Assembly (NCBI RefSeq): GCF_020623625.1
Contig: NC_060200.1
Coordinates: 1,163,501-1,227,500 of the forward strand
Reading direction: 5' to 3'
From: Saccharomycodes ludwigii
Taxonomy: Eukaryota; Ascomycota; Saccharomycetes; Saccharomycodales; Saccharomycodaceae
DNA: 64,000 nucleotides
This document shows positions 1 through 9,309 of this stretch, in pieces. Positions within the stretch are counted from its first letter, which is position 1. Every line of letters starts with the position of its first letter. Under the pieces are notes generated by a model. That model was not told the origin of the DNA, made no database searches, and saw nothing but the letters and a program-made list of their open reading frames with translations. The position numbers and the translations under genes are program-made.

Positions 1-1
1 A

Positions 2-406
<405 letters not shown>

Positions 407-409
<3 letters not shown>

Positions 410-432
410 TAGTGGTAGTACTACCACTACTA
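407..432. repeat. 26-bp perfect palindrome at the GSH2 stop codon
   Basis: The 26 bases starting at the GSH2 stop codon equal their own reverse complement (arms TAGTAGTGGTAGT and its complement), directly followed by ACT/TAA triplet runs. In RNA it could fold into a hairpin of about 11 bp with a 4-base loop just at the end of translation. It lies in the short gap between two convergent genes, so it could influence 3'-end formation on either strand. Confidence 0.85.
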
Positions 433-477
433 CCACTAATAATAATAATAATAATAATCAACTTACATCTGACGCGA

Positions 478-1554
478 CTAGTCATGGAAATTTTTAATTT
501 TTTTATTTATAACATCATTAGCCCATAAAGCAGCACTAGTTAGATTTGTAAATTCAAATAATAAAGATACATAAGGTAGCATTTGTAATGATCCAGCAAC
601 TAATCCAAATGAAACAAATTGACCCCAATGTCTATGTGATACTTTTTCTATTTGTCTTTTATTCATATTAAGTAACTGAAAATATCTTTTTAGTAGATGT
701 TTCCCAATAGCTGGCGAACACAACACCGTTACAGTTATCGGGCCGATGACTGGAATCAGTGATATAACAATTGGTAAAATACTTCTTATTATGTGATAAA
801 ACAGGAATAATATTTTAAATGGTAGATAGTTAATCCAATAAATTTCCATTTGAACAAATTTGCTTCGTTTTGTAGTTGAGGAACTTTGCTTAATTTTGTT
901 TATATCCTGCTGTAAAAATTTTTTTTTACATTCGATTAAAAAACTACTTTGTCCATTTTTCTCCAAAACTTTATCAAATAATTGACTTGAAGCGGTAGGA
1001 AACATTAAATATCTTGCAATTAGTAATGAAATAGAATTAGTTTCAAGAACCAATTGAATGTGTGACAATACAAAACCAAAGATACCCAAAGTCAGAACAG
1101 AATTTGCCAATATAATAGGAAAAATCGTAAAGTAATAAATCAGCCCAATTACCGTTGTTAGCATAAAATATGGGAAAATCAATGGGAAGACATATGTCCA
1201 ATAGATAGGTGTTACAATGAAATGGAAAATACCCTAAAGCTTGCAATTTTTTTTTTTTTTTTAAAAAAAGAAAAAAAAAAGATACCGTTAGTACATTGGA
1301 ATATATATACAGACATATACAGTAAAGTTGATTTAACATACTATAAATGGATATAAATAGGTGGATTCAATAAAAAGGTCACGTGGTAAATTCTTGAAAG
1401 ATATATAGACTTCATCAGTTACATAAATAATTACATTATCCAGCAGTAATTTGAGTATTTTCCCGCTATCTTTTATATGTATGTGTTCATCTATATTACT
1501 TGGGCTACTATTGGCTGTTTTTAAACTTTTATCTTTTTTAATTTTGAACGACAT
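478..1554 (-). CDS. RRT8: RRT8/LDS-family membrane protein (EI24-like), two exons
   Basis: Multi-pass membrane protein of the S. cerevisiae Rrt8/Lds1/Lds2 family, which associates with lipid droplets and helps build the outer spore wall. I read two exons: 1342-1554 (ATG at 1554, 71 codons ending YLYPFI) and 478-1233 (starting GIFHF), joined in phase 0 to give 322 aa, close to the family's usual size. Without splicing, exon 2 has no ATG near its beginning (the open frame starts from a TTG) and exon 1 looks like an orphan 73-aa ORF. The protein has several hydrophobic segments (for example LTTVIGLIYYFTIFPII and IIRSILPIVISLIPVIGPI) and a C-terminal EI24-like part. Position next to GSH2 and PSK matches YOL048C/YAL018C. 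A possible Ndt80 site lies 100 bp upstream. Family assignment 0.85; gene model slightly less sure. Confidence 0.83.
1234..1341 (-). other. Spliceosomal intron in RRT8/LDS gene (108 nt)
   Basis: On the minus strand the intron starts with GTATGT (1341-1336), contains a perfect TACTAAC branch site (1293-1287) and ends in TTTAG (last G at 1234), 54 nt after the branch A, following a T-rich tract. The nearer CAAG (ending 1240) would leave an in-frame stop, so only the TAG works. Removing it joins PFI to GIFHF in frame and restores a normal-length family member. Confidence 0.85.
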
Positions 1555-1653
1555 TTTTTTTTTTCTTTAGGGGAAGAGACGACCTTGGTATGTTTGTTAT
1601 GATTATTAACTGATTATATATATTGAAGTATTTTTATATGAGTTGATATACCT

Positions 1654-1663
1654 AACACAAATA
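1654..1663 (+). promoter_or_regulatory. Possible Ndt80 middle sporulation element
   Basis: AACACAAATA fits the MSE consensus (CRCAAAW core) 100 bp upstream of the RRT8/LDS start, in line with sporulation-induced expression of this family. In DNA this AT-rich such a site is expected by chance about once per kb, so support is mainly from gene function. Confidence 0.3.
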
Positions 1664-1815
1664 TATATACTGAAGATTAGTATTTGAAGAACATGTTTTT
1701 AATTGATAAGTTGAGTGAATTTCACAAAGGTTTTATTATTATTTTCATTTTGTGTCACTTGTCTAAATATATATGATTATGATGATAGATTTTTAGTGCA
1801 ATATTTCAAAAAATA

Positions 1816-1821
<6 letters not shown>

Positions 1822-1846
<25 letters not shown>

Positions 1847-1847
1847 T
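1822..1847. repeat. AT dinucleotide microsatellite
   Basis: Uninterrupted TA repeats in the RRT8-PSK intergenic region. Confidence 0.9.
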
Positions 1848-1920
1848 TATCGTATAGTGCAGATGCCGGATATGTGTGGAGAGGAAAGAGAGAGAGAGAG
1901 AAGGGCGGCAAAAAGATAGA

Positions 1921-1956
1921 AAAATAAAAATAAAAATAAAAATAAAAATAAAAAAA
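1921..1956. repeat. AAAAT pentanucleotide repeat
   Basis: About seven copies of an AAAAT-type unit. Confidence 0.85.
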
Positions 1957-2672
1957 GGGGCAATGGAAGAAGGGAGGCGTGGGGTTTAAAATGGATGAGA
2001 GAAAGAAGATATTATTAGTTTGTTTGCATTGTATGTACTTGTGCTATTATTTTGTTCATATACTTGCCAATAATAACAATGATAATCTTGATTAAATTTA
2101 TTAACCTTGTTAAACGCTTCTATTTAGTTCTCTTTAACGATGTGCGTGCTAATAAATATATAAATTATAAAATCACGTAGTAGTAAAGAAAGAGATTATA
2201 TTTACAAATTAGACATTTTTTCTACTACAATCCATGCTCTGCACATTAATATATGAAAATTAAAATAATCCGACTCGGAGAAGAAAGGACATTTTGCTCT
2301 TTTTAACTTGCAATTTATTTATTTATTATTTCTTTTTCCGACAAAAGATAACCAACAAATCATATATAAGAAAGTAAAAAAAAAATAAAAGGAAAAAGAA
2401 ATAAAAAGAAAAAGAAAAAGAAAAAGGAGAGAGAAAAAGAAAAAAAAAAGAAAAAAAAAAAAAAAAAAAAAAAGCGGGAGGAAAAATAGGAAATAAATAT
2501 ATATAATAATAAAGAAAATAAAAAAAAAAATCATATATATATATATATATATTTGACTTTTAATATTATCATAATATAAAAACCTATTATCAAAAATATA
2601 TCATTTTTTTTTTTTTTTCTTTTTTTTTTCAAAGAGACAAAAAAAAAATTCATCCAAAACTTATAAGTAGCT

Positions 2673-5600
2673 ATGCCGTTCGTTGGAGCCTCTAAAGCGG
2701 ACTATCACAATCTGCAAGAGATGTTATCAAAAAGCAACGCCTCTTCCACTTTATCTTTGGCGTCAGCTGAGAACAACAAGAAAAAAAAAGAGCCAAGTAC
2801 CGATCCATTCGAAAAAAATCCAAAAGATTCTGTAAAAAGCCTTGTTAATTCGAATGATGATGTTGATGATTTCAATGAACAGGAAAACAATTCTGATAAT
2901 GAAGAACATGATAATACTTTACAATTTAACTCAAAAGTTTTACCTAAAATTCAAAGTACTGGCAGCAATAATACCATCACCACCAAGATTGCCACGACTG
3001 CTGCCACCACAACTATCAACGCTACAACGGAAAAAGAAAATAGTAAAGCAGATGATTTGAATATAGATGAATTAATTAAGTTTCCGACTCAATCGACTCA
3101 TGCATATTCTTACAATCCATTGTCTCCAAATTCTTTATCGGTCAGATTAAATATCTTAAAAAGAACTTTAGAAATTATGATTAGAAACCCTTCTTTAATT
3201 AAAGATCCTCAACCGTGGGAACCACACCTATCTAGCTCATTGGAACAAGAAGGTAGGGAGAAAGTAAATAGAGATCAGAAAATAATAAATTTAATTCCCA
3301 CAACCAGAGAAAACTCTATTACTAGTGGTAGTGATGTTGATGATAATTCCTATGACGCGAAAACGATCACTGGTCCCAAGGATTCTAAAAGAGACTTTTT
3401 TGCCAAAAAGCCAAAGTTAAATGCCCAGCCAAATTCGTTAAGAACTGCATCCTCAGCCGCTTTAAATGCATTTTTCCAGTCTGGTACTGCTAATAGCACC
3501 AATACAAACAGCAACGCATCTTTAAACCCCCCATCTCTAACAAGAAGATCAGTATCTGATTTTTCACTACACACTAAAAAAAACTACAGTAATTTTAATC
3601 GAAATTTAGATAATTTGTTAGAAAACCAAGAACTCAAGGGCAATAACAATGAGACTAGTGACAATGAAGATGCGCTAGAAGATTCGAGTTTTCACCAACC
3701 ACAGGCGCCGTATGCTTCAAGTAGGAAAAATTCCAGAGATAGTGTTTTGCCCTCACCGTATCAATATAATAATACCGATGGCAATAACAACACTATAGAT
3801 CATGATGTTTGTTTAAGCAATGAAAGTAGTGATGTGGAAAGCACTCCTAATGGTGCGCTTAATGGTAAGGATTTTTACCAAAACAAAGAATCTGTTGATA
3901 GTGCTGAATTTTTAAAAGCTAAAAAAGTGGGTTTAGAGAGTTTGTTGAGTTTATTGAACGAAACTTTATCAAATAACAAAGAAGACTCAGATAAAGTGTC
4001 TAGTCTACATATGATGTCCTTATTGAATATCAACAAATTAAGTGTTGCTGATAATGACTCTGGTTACACGGCAAAGCACACGGAGATTTTAAAGAAAAAT
4101 CTATTAAATAGTCTAGCACAGCCGTTTTTTGAAAGTTATAGTGAGTATGTTGAAGAAGAGAATAAGATTTTAGAGATGGAAAATGGTTTAGAAGCAGCGG
4201 CTATTAGTGCTGAAAAACGCAGCTCCCCTTATATGGACACACAACGTGTTTTCCACACATTTACCTCTGGGAAAAATTCTACTCCTCAAGCCATTTTTAC
4301 CTGTACCGATGAGCATCCATGGGAATTTAAATCTGCGAATGATTTGGCGTGTTTAACGTTTGGTGTTTCAAAATTGGCATTGCGTGCTTTAACATTATTA
4401 GATTTAATTCATAAAGACAGTAGGAATTTTGTGTTGAATAAGCTTTTGTCTACCGAGGGTGAAGAACAGGTTTTCACAGGAGAAATTGTGGGAACTAATC
4501 AACCGAACGGTGGTAATAGCACTAGTTCTATTATTTGGACCTCATTATGGGCCAAAAGGAAAAACAATTTGATTGTGTGCGTGTTTCAACGGGTTCCGTG
4601 TGATTACTTTGATCTCATGATTAGCATGGATGATTTTTCCGTTACCAGTGTTGTTGGTGGGGAAGCATTAAGGTTCAAAGATAAAATAGCAGAGCAAGCA
4701 CAGGTACCAGAGACGAATGAGAAGGATATTAAAAAGTCTGTTAAGTTTATTGGCGAGATTACCAAGATAAGTCAGATTAGCCATTCCATTTCAAAACTTA
4801 TCGATGATCTTAGAAATAATGAAGGCGGTGGGATTACTGACAATAATACTTATGTTGTCGCCAATGAACCCATCAGTATTAAAATAGCGAATACAATCAA
4901 CGACATTCGTTATTTCACTCTAAACCATTTATCATATAATATTCCATGCGCAGCCACTTGTTTTATTTTACAAGATGAACTGAAATTAAAAATACACACC
5001 TTGCCGTACATTGCAGGTGTCTTTGTTGTAGATTCCATTAATTATACTTTAATTAGCTTTAATAAATCTATTAGTAAGAATCTATTCGGTATTCATGCAA
5101 GAGACTTGGTAGGGAAATCAATAGTTGAAATTATACCCGTTTTCCCCAAGTTGATTGAATATATTAAGACTTATTATCCTAAATATGATACAAATAACAA
5201 CAATAATAAGAATTTAGTTTTGACGGAGCACTTTTTCCGTAAGATACAGGCTGAATTCAATGGGCACCCAGAAGATTTCTATAGCAGTATTGGTTTAGAC
5301 GCTGTGCATAGAGATGGGTCAATTATTAAAGTTGATATTCAATTGCGTGTTATAAATGCCAAATACTTTGTATTATGGATAACTCATTCAAGGGACGTGG
5401 TTTTGAAAAACTACAATACATTGCCCTCTCAATTGAGTATTTTAAAGGACGAAGACATTAAAACGATAGGAAGCAGAGGTAGTTCTGCCAGTTCCTCGAA
5501 AAGAAATACCGATAACATTAATGTCAAAGATTTTAAGAAAACTGATAAGCAACATCTAAAGTTGGATGAGTTAGATGCTTTGTTGAACGATTTGGATAAG

Positions 5601-6869
5601 AAGGAGAAGAGCAAGAAACCAACATCCAAATTTAAGCAGCCAGCTTTATTATCTCTATCATCTGCATCATCTGCTATCTCGCTACCTGATTCTGCCAATC
5701 CTAAAGCCGCTAGTACTAGTAATTTATTATTGCAACATTCTGACGAGGAGGGCGATTCTAATGGTTGTAGGGTTGCCACCAAAAAAGCTGGCGGTGACAG
5801 AAACTTGCTTTGTAAATCGCAAACACATACTGGTGGAGAAGAAACACCTGACCAATTAGCTAAAAAGTATTCACAAAGTAAGACTAATTTTGTTAAAGAT
5901 TCCAATTTTAAGTTTGATGACGACTATATTATGAATGTTACATCTAGGATACAGAGCAGGGATATTTCAAAAATTTCCTTGGTGCCGGAAAGTAATGGTG
6001 ATTCAAGTACATATGAGAATTTATATGATACTGGAACCACGCATTTTAAGTTGGGTGCTCTGAAACATAAGAAGAAATTTACTGATTTTATAGTGTTACA
6101 AAAGATGGGAGAAGGTGCATACGGTAAAGTTGATTTGTGTATGCATAAGAAATTGAAGTACATTGTTGTTGTGAAAAGGATCATTAAAGAGCGTATTTTA
6201 GTAGACACTTGGGTTAGGGATAGAACTTTGGGTACCATTCCTAGTGAGATACAAATTATGGCTACGTTAAATAAGACACCACATGAGAACATAATGTATT
6301 TGTTGGATTTTTTTGAAGATGATGATTTTTATTATATAGAAACCCCAATACATGGCGAAACTGGATCTATTGATTTATTTGATTTGATCGAACTGAAAAC
6401 AGACATGTCAGAACACGAGGCCAAGTTGTTATTTAAGCAAATTGTTTCTGGTGTTAGACATTTGCATTCGCATGGTATTGTTCACAGAGATATTAAAGAT
6501 GAGAATGTTATTGTTGACAATAAAGGGTTTGTTAAAATTATTGATTTTGGTTCAGCAGCTTATGTTAGGAGTGGGCCATTCGATGTCTTTGTTGGCACAA
6601 TGGACTATGCAGCGGCAGAAGTTTTGAGTGGTGAACCATACGAGGGTAAGCCACAAGATATTTGGGCGTTAGGGGTGCTACTATATACCATTGTATTTAA
6701 GGAAAATCCTTTTTACAATATAGATGAGATTTTAGATGGTTCTTTAAGAATACCAAATAATAATGTTAGTGCTGATTGTATTACTTTGATTCATAAGATT
6801 TTAAATAGATCAGTTAGCAAAAGATTAAATATCGAGGAGATATTTAATGATAAATGGTTAGAACTTTAA
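2673..6869 (+). CDS. PSK1: PAS-domain Ser/Thr protein kinase
   Basis: Nutrient-sensing PAS kinase, single-copy counterpart of S. cerevisiae Psk1/Psk2, which phosphorylate sugar-storage and translation factors and route UDP-glucose toward cell wall. 1398 aa against about 1101-1356 in S. cerevisiae. The start MPFVGAS matches the family N-terminus; a conserved segment SYNPLSPNSLSVRL lies near residue 145. Two PAS-like regions follow, about 535-650 (QAIFTCTDEHPWEF) and 775-910 (GVFVVDS ... LVGKSIVEIIP), then low-complexity Ser/Lys-rich sequence and the kinase domain at about 1134-1398: GEGAYGKV loop, VVVKRI lysine, HRDIKDEN catalytic loop (about 1271) and DFG (D1291). Odd point: the APE motif of subdomain VIII reads AAE (1314-1316). 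Position beside GSH2/RRT8 and PEX15/TPD3 fits both YOL045W and YAL017W. Confidence 0.96.
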   Translation: MPFVGASKADYHNLQEMLSKSNASSTLSLASAENNKKKKEPSTDPFEKNPKDSVKSLVNSNDDVDDFNEQENNSDNEEHDNTLQFNSKVLPKIQSTGSNNTITTKIATTAATTTINATTEKENSKADDLNIDELIKFPTQSTHAYSYNPLSPNSLSVRLNILKRTLEIMIRNPSLIKDPQPWEPHLSSSLEQEGREKVNRDQKIINLIPTTRENSITSGSDVDDNSYDAKTITGPKDSKRDFFAKKPKLNAQPNSLRTASSAALNAFFQSGTANSTNTNSNASLNPPSLTRRSVSDFSLHTKKNYSNFNRNLDNLLENQELKGNNNETSDNEDALEDSSFHQPQAPYASSRKNSRDSVLPSPYQYNNTDGNNNTIDHDVCLSNESSDVESTPNGALNGKDFYQNKESVDSAEFLKAKKVGLESLLSLLNETLSNNKEDSDKVSSLHMMSLLNINKLSVADNDSGYTAKHTEILKKNLLNSLAQPFFESYSEYVEEENKILEMENGLEAAAISAEKRSSPYMDTQRVFHTFTSGKNSTPQAIFTCTDEHPWEFKSANDLACLTFGVSKLALRALTLLDLIHKDSRNFVLNKLLSTEGEEQVFTGEIVGTNQPNGGNSTSSIIWTSLWAKRKNNLIVCVFQRVPCDYFDLMISMDDFSVTSVVGGEALRFKDKIAEQAQVPETNEKDIKKSVKFIGEITKISQISHSISKLIDDLRNNEGGGITDNNTYVVANEPISIKIANTINDIRYFTLNHLSYNIPCAATCFILQDELKLKIHTLPYIAGVFVVDSINYTLISFNKSISKNLFGIHARDLVGKSIVEIIPVFPKLIEYIKTYYPKYDTNNNNNKNLVLTEHFFRKIQAEFNGHPEDFYSSIGLDAVHRDGSIIKVDIQLRVINAKYFVLWITHSRDVVLKNYNTLPSQLSILKDEDIKTIGSRGSSASSSKRNTDNINVKDFKKTDKQHLKLDELDALLNDLDKKEKSKKPTSKFKQPALLSLSSASSAISLPDSANPKAASTSNLLLQHSDEEGDSNGCRVATKKAGGDRNLLCKSQTHTGGEETPDQLAKKYSQSKTNFVKDSNFKFDDDYIMNVTSRIQSRDISKISLVPESNGDSSTYENLYDTGTTHFKLGALKHKKKFTDFIVLQKMGEGAYGKVDLCMHKKLKYIVVVKRIIKERILVDTWVRDRTLGTIPSEIQIMATLNKTPHENIMYLLDFFEDDDFYYIETPIHGETGSIDLFDLIELKTDMSEHEAKLLFKQIVSGVRHLHSHGIVHRDIKDENVIVDNKGFVKIIDFGSAAYVRSGPFDVFVGTMDYAAAEVLSGEPYEGKPQDIWALGVLLYTIVFKENPFYNIDEILDGSLRIPNNNVSADCITLIHKILNRSVSKRLNIEEIFNDKWLEL

Positions 6870-7198
6870 TGTTAATTTTATTTCTTTTGAATAGCTGCAT
6901 TTCTCTTTATATATATATATATATATATATTAATAATTATTTGTTTATTATTATTGATAGGATATAAATTATTTACCCAGACATTTTTTTTTTTTTTTTT
7001 TTTATCTTTTTTTTAAAAAAAAAAAAAAAAATGATATAGACAGATAAGAAGGAGTAAGACAAAAAAAAAAAAAAAACATTTTTTTTCTTGAGGTATAATT
7101 AATGCTTATGATAAAATAACATCTTTAACTGACTATATTTGTGTTTGAAAAAGCAAAAATAATAAAAAAGGTTACTGGAAATTAATATTAATACTGAT
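6870..7198. other. Intergenic, PSK 3' end to PEX15
   Basis: 329 bp with an AT dinucleotide run (about 6907-6930) and back-to-back poly-T then poly-A tracts (6986-7030). No gene or clear regulatory motif seen. Confidence 0.6.
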
Positions 7199-8455
7199 AT
7201 GACCAACAACGTTATAAGTAACAGTTCACAAACTTTACAGAATTTACTTTTTAGTGAAGAATTTAACAAACCACCGTCAACATCTAGCACAAATCATAAT
7301 GATATCGGGGACGAAGCTATTTTAACAGATGTTGAAACTTATAACAAATGTCAAAGGTTATATATTACGGGGGATTTTATTCAAGTTTTAGAAGAGTTTG
7401 ATAAACATAATAAACTGGACGCTAATATTGCAACAACAAACAACAAAACCAATAAAAAATGGGACGAATTATTGTATATTACATTGAATTCTATGGAAAC
7501 TTTGCATTTTGATGATGAACATACAAACTTGTATGATAAGATTGGCAAATATTTACAAAATCATAAAGTTAACGAGGTTTATAACAACAACAAGAATAAT
7601 AATGATAATGATGGAACCAAGGCCATTACTGTTTCAGATTTGAATTTAGATTTGAATTTAAAATATTTTCAAAGTTATTTTAAATATATTAAGGATAAGG
7701 GTAATAGTACTAGGAATGGCTCCACGAATTTTAAGGAAATGAGAGCTTTTTCCCTGGTTATTTCAGATTTTATTGAAACAAAATTATTACAGATTGGTGC
7801 CATCTTCAATAGTGACACTGATAATGAAAATAACAATAATAGAAATGATATATTGGAAAAACTTTACATGTTAATTGAGTTTTTCATTTTTGAAGTGGAA
7901 ATTAACGGATTACATAAAGTTAGATCACTAAAGTTGTATGATAACGTGATGAAGAAACATTATTCAATATTTTCAAATACTAAGTATGAAAATATTATTA
8001 AAAAAAAACTTGGAAAATTTGAAAAAAATGGTAGTAATATTACTTCTAAAAACAAAGGAACAGATTCTTTACATCATGGCAGTAGTAGTATTAGAGAACA
8101 CAAACTGAATAAAAATAGTGGCGAGCAGACGAAATACGATGGTAATGATTTATCATTAACTAAATTCTGCTCTAGCAAAATTTCAAAGATTTTGAAGTTT
8201 ACCGGTGTTAATGGTAATAATAACATTTTAACAAGGCTGTGTTCACATTTTTTGCAAGACAAAGGGGCCGATGGAAATGATATAACATTTTTAGGAGTTT
8301 TTAAAAAGAATAAAATGTTGATTATAAGTATTACTATATTAATTGTGATGATGAGAAAAAGGATTTCTAAGGGGAAATTGAGATTAGGATTTAACACAAC
8401 AAGGGCTTTAAATTTATTTAAAAAAACAATTTATAAATTGGTATCTATAATTTGA
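7199..8455 (+). CDS. PEX15: Peroxisomal tail-anchored protein Pex15-like
   Basis: Predicted peroxisomal membrane anchor that recruits the Pex1-Pex6 AAA ATPase recycling the Pex5 receptor. 418 aa (S. cerevisiae Pex15 383). The long N-terminal part is soluble, Asn-rich and interrupted by NNKNNNDND-type runs. One hydrophobic segment lies near residues 370-385 (MLIISITILIVMM), followed immediately by basic residues (MRKRISKGK) and a short C-terminal tail of about 30 residues, the expected tail-anchor layout with a basic peroxisomal targeting patch. Sequence similarity to Pex15 is weak to the eye; the call leans on topology and on position between PSK (YOL045W) and NTG (YOL043C), exactly where YOL044W sits. 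Confidence 0.78.
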   Translation: MTNNVISNSSQTLQNLLFSEEFNKPPSTSSTNHNDIGDEAILTDVETYNKCQRLYITGDFIQVLEEFDKHNKLDANIATTNNKTNKKWDELLYITLNSMETLHFDDEHTNLYDKIGKYLQNHKVNEVYNNNKNNNDNDGTKAITVSDLNLDLNLKYFQSYFKYIKDKGNSTRNGSTNFKEMRAFSLVISDFIETKLLQIGAIFNSDTDNENNNNRNDILEKLYMLIEFFIFEVEINGLHKVRSLKLYDNVMKKHYSIFSNTKYENIIKKKLGKFEKNGSNITSKNKGTDSLHHGSSSIREHKLNKNSGEQTKYDGNDLSLTKFCSSKISKILKFTGVNGNNNILTRLCSHFLQDKGADGNDITFLGVFKKNKMLIISITILIVMMRKRISKGKLRLGFNTTRALNLFKKTIYKLVSII

Positions 8456-9309
8456 TCTATAATAATTGGTGATTGATTATCATATAGGCCGAACATTTAA
8501 AAAGCGCGAAAGTTATTTTATTCGGACCGAGAGAACAACAACGGGGATGTGTGTGCTGCCTTGAAAAATATAATAAAAATATGCTTTCTCATGTAAAAAA
8601 TCTGCAGTTGATATAAAAGTTGAAAATTTGTGTTAGATTATTTTTAGGGGTGAGAGAGAGAGTAAAATTATGTCTGGAATGGACTAAGAATACATTGCAC
8701 TTAGACAAGAATAATATTAAGAACATTATAAAAGGAATGAATTTGGTGGCATAAACAAAAGAAAGAAAGAAAGGAAAAAAGATTATTTTATTTTCTCTGC
8801 CCCTTTTTAGTTTTACAGAGGGCGCAAAAGAGAGAGAGAGAAAAAAAAAGTTACCCTTTTCTCTTTCTCTCCCTACAAAAAATAAACGAAAAATCTACTT
8901 TTAACATTTTAAAAAGATTTTCTTTCTTCTTTTCTTTAGAAATTATTTTGTAAGTAAAACTTATCAATTTATTTAATCCTGAACTTTTTTGTTCTTTTTC
9001 TTTTTCTTTTTTTTTCACAAAGAAAGCAATTTCTCTTCCCCCTCCCGTACAAAAAGGTCATGTTTTAATATTCTCAGCAGCTTAACCCAAAAAAGAAGGA
9101 GAGACATAACAAATTTAATAAACTTATTCATCAACAAACAAACAAACAAAAAATAAAAAAAAAAAGAACAAAAAAGGTAAATCAAAATAAATTAAATCAA
9201 AATAAACTTCTAACATAATAATAAAAAAAAAATTAAAAAAGGAACAATATTTTTTTAATAAAATTTTCATATTTCGGCACAAAACACTAATATATACATA
9301 TACACTTAA
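8456..9309. other. Intergenic, TPD3 promoter and leader
   Basis: 854 bp. The first 100 bp are relatively GC-rich with GCGCGAAA and a short inverted CGG/CCG element (TCGGACCGA near 8521-8529). Beyond that come C/T-rich tracts (8870-9050) and A-rich sequence up to the ATG. No gene seen. Confidence 0.6.

Larger units (their letters stand above)
1555..2672. other. Intergenic, divergent promoters of RRT8/LDS and PSK
   Basis: 1.1 kb with no gene. It holds an AT dinucleotide run (1822-1847), an AAAAT pentamer run (1921-1956), purine-rich and poly-A tracts nearer PSK (2370-2530), a second AT run (about 2533-2551) and poly-T (about 2606-2630). A GGCGGC core near 1894 resembles the Ume6 URS1 core and an Ndt80-like site lies at 1654-1663, both on the RRT8 side. 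Confidence 0.7.

Noticed and set aside
1378-1385. GTCACGTG Cbf1/CDEI site
   Set aside because: Lies inside coding exon 1 of the RRT8/LDS gene; probably chance.
1333-1554. Separate 73-aa gene upstream of the RRT8/LDS frame
   Set aside because: Its last in-frame codons are a GTATGT splice site and it fuses in phase to the downstream frame; read as exon 1.
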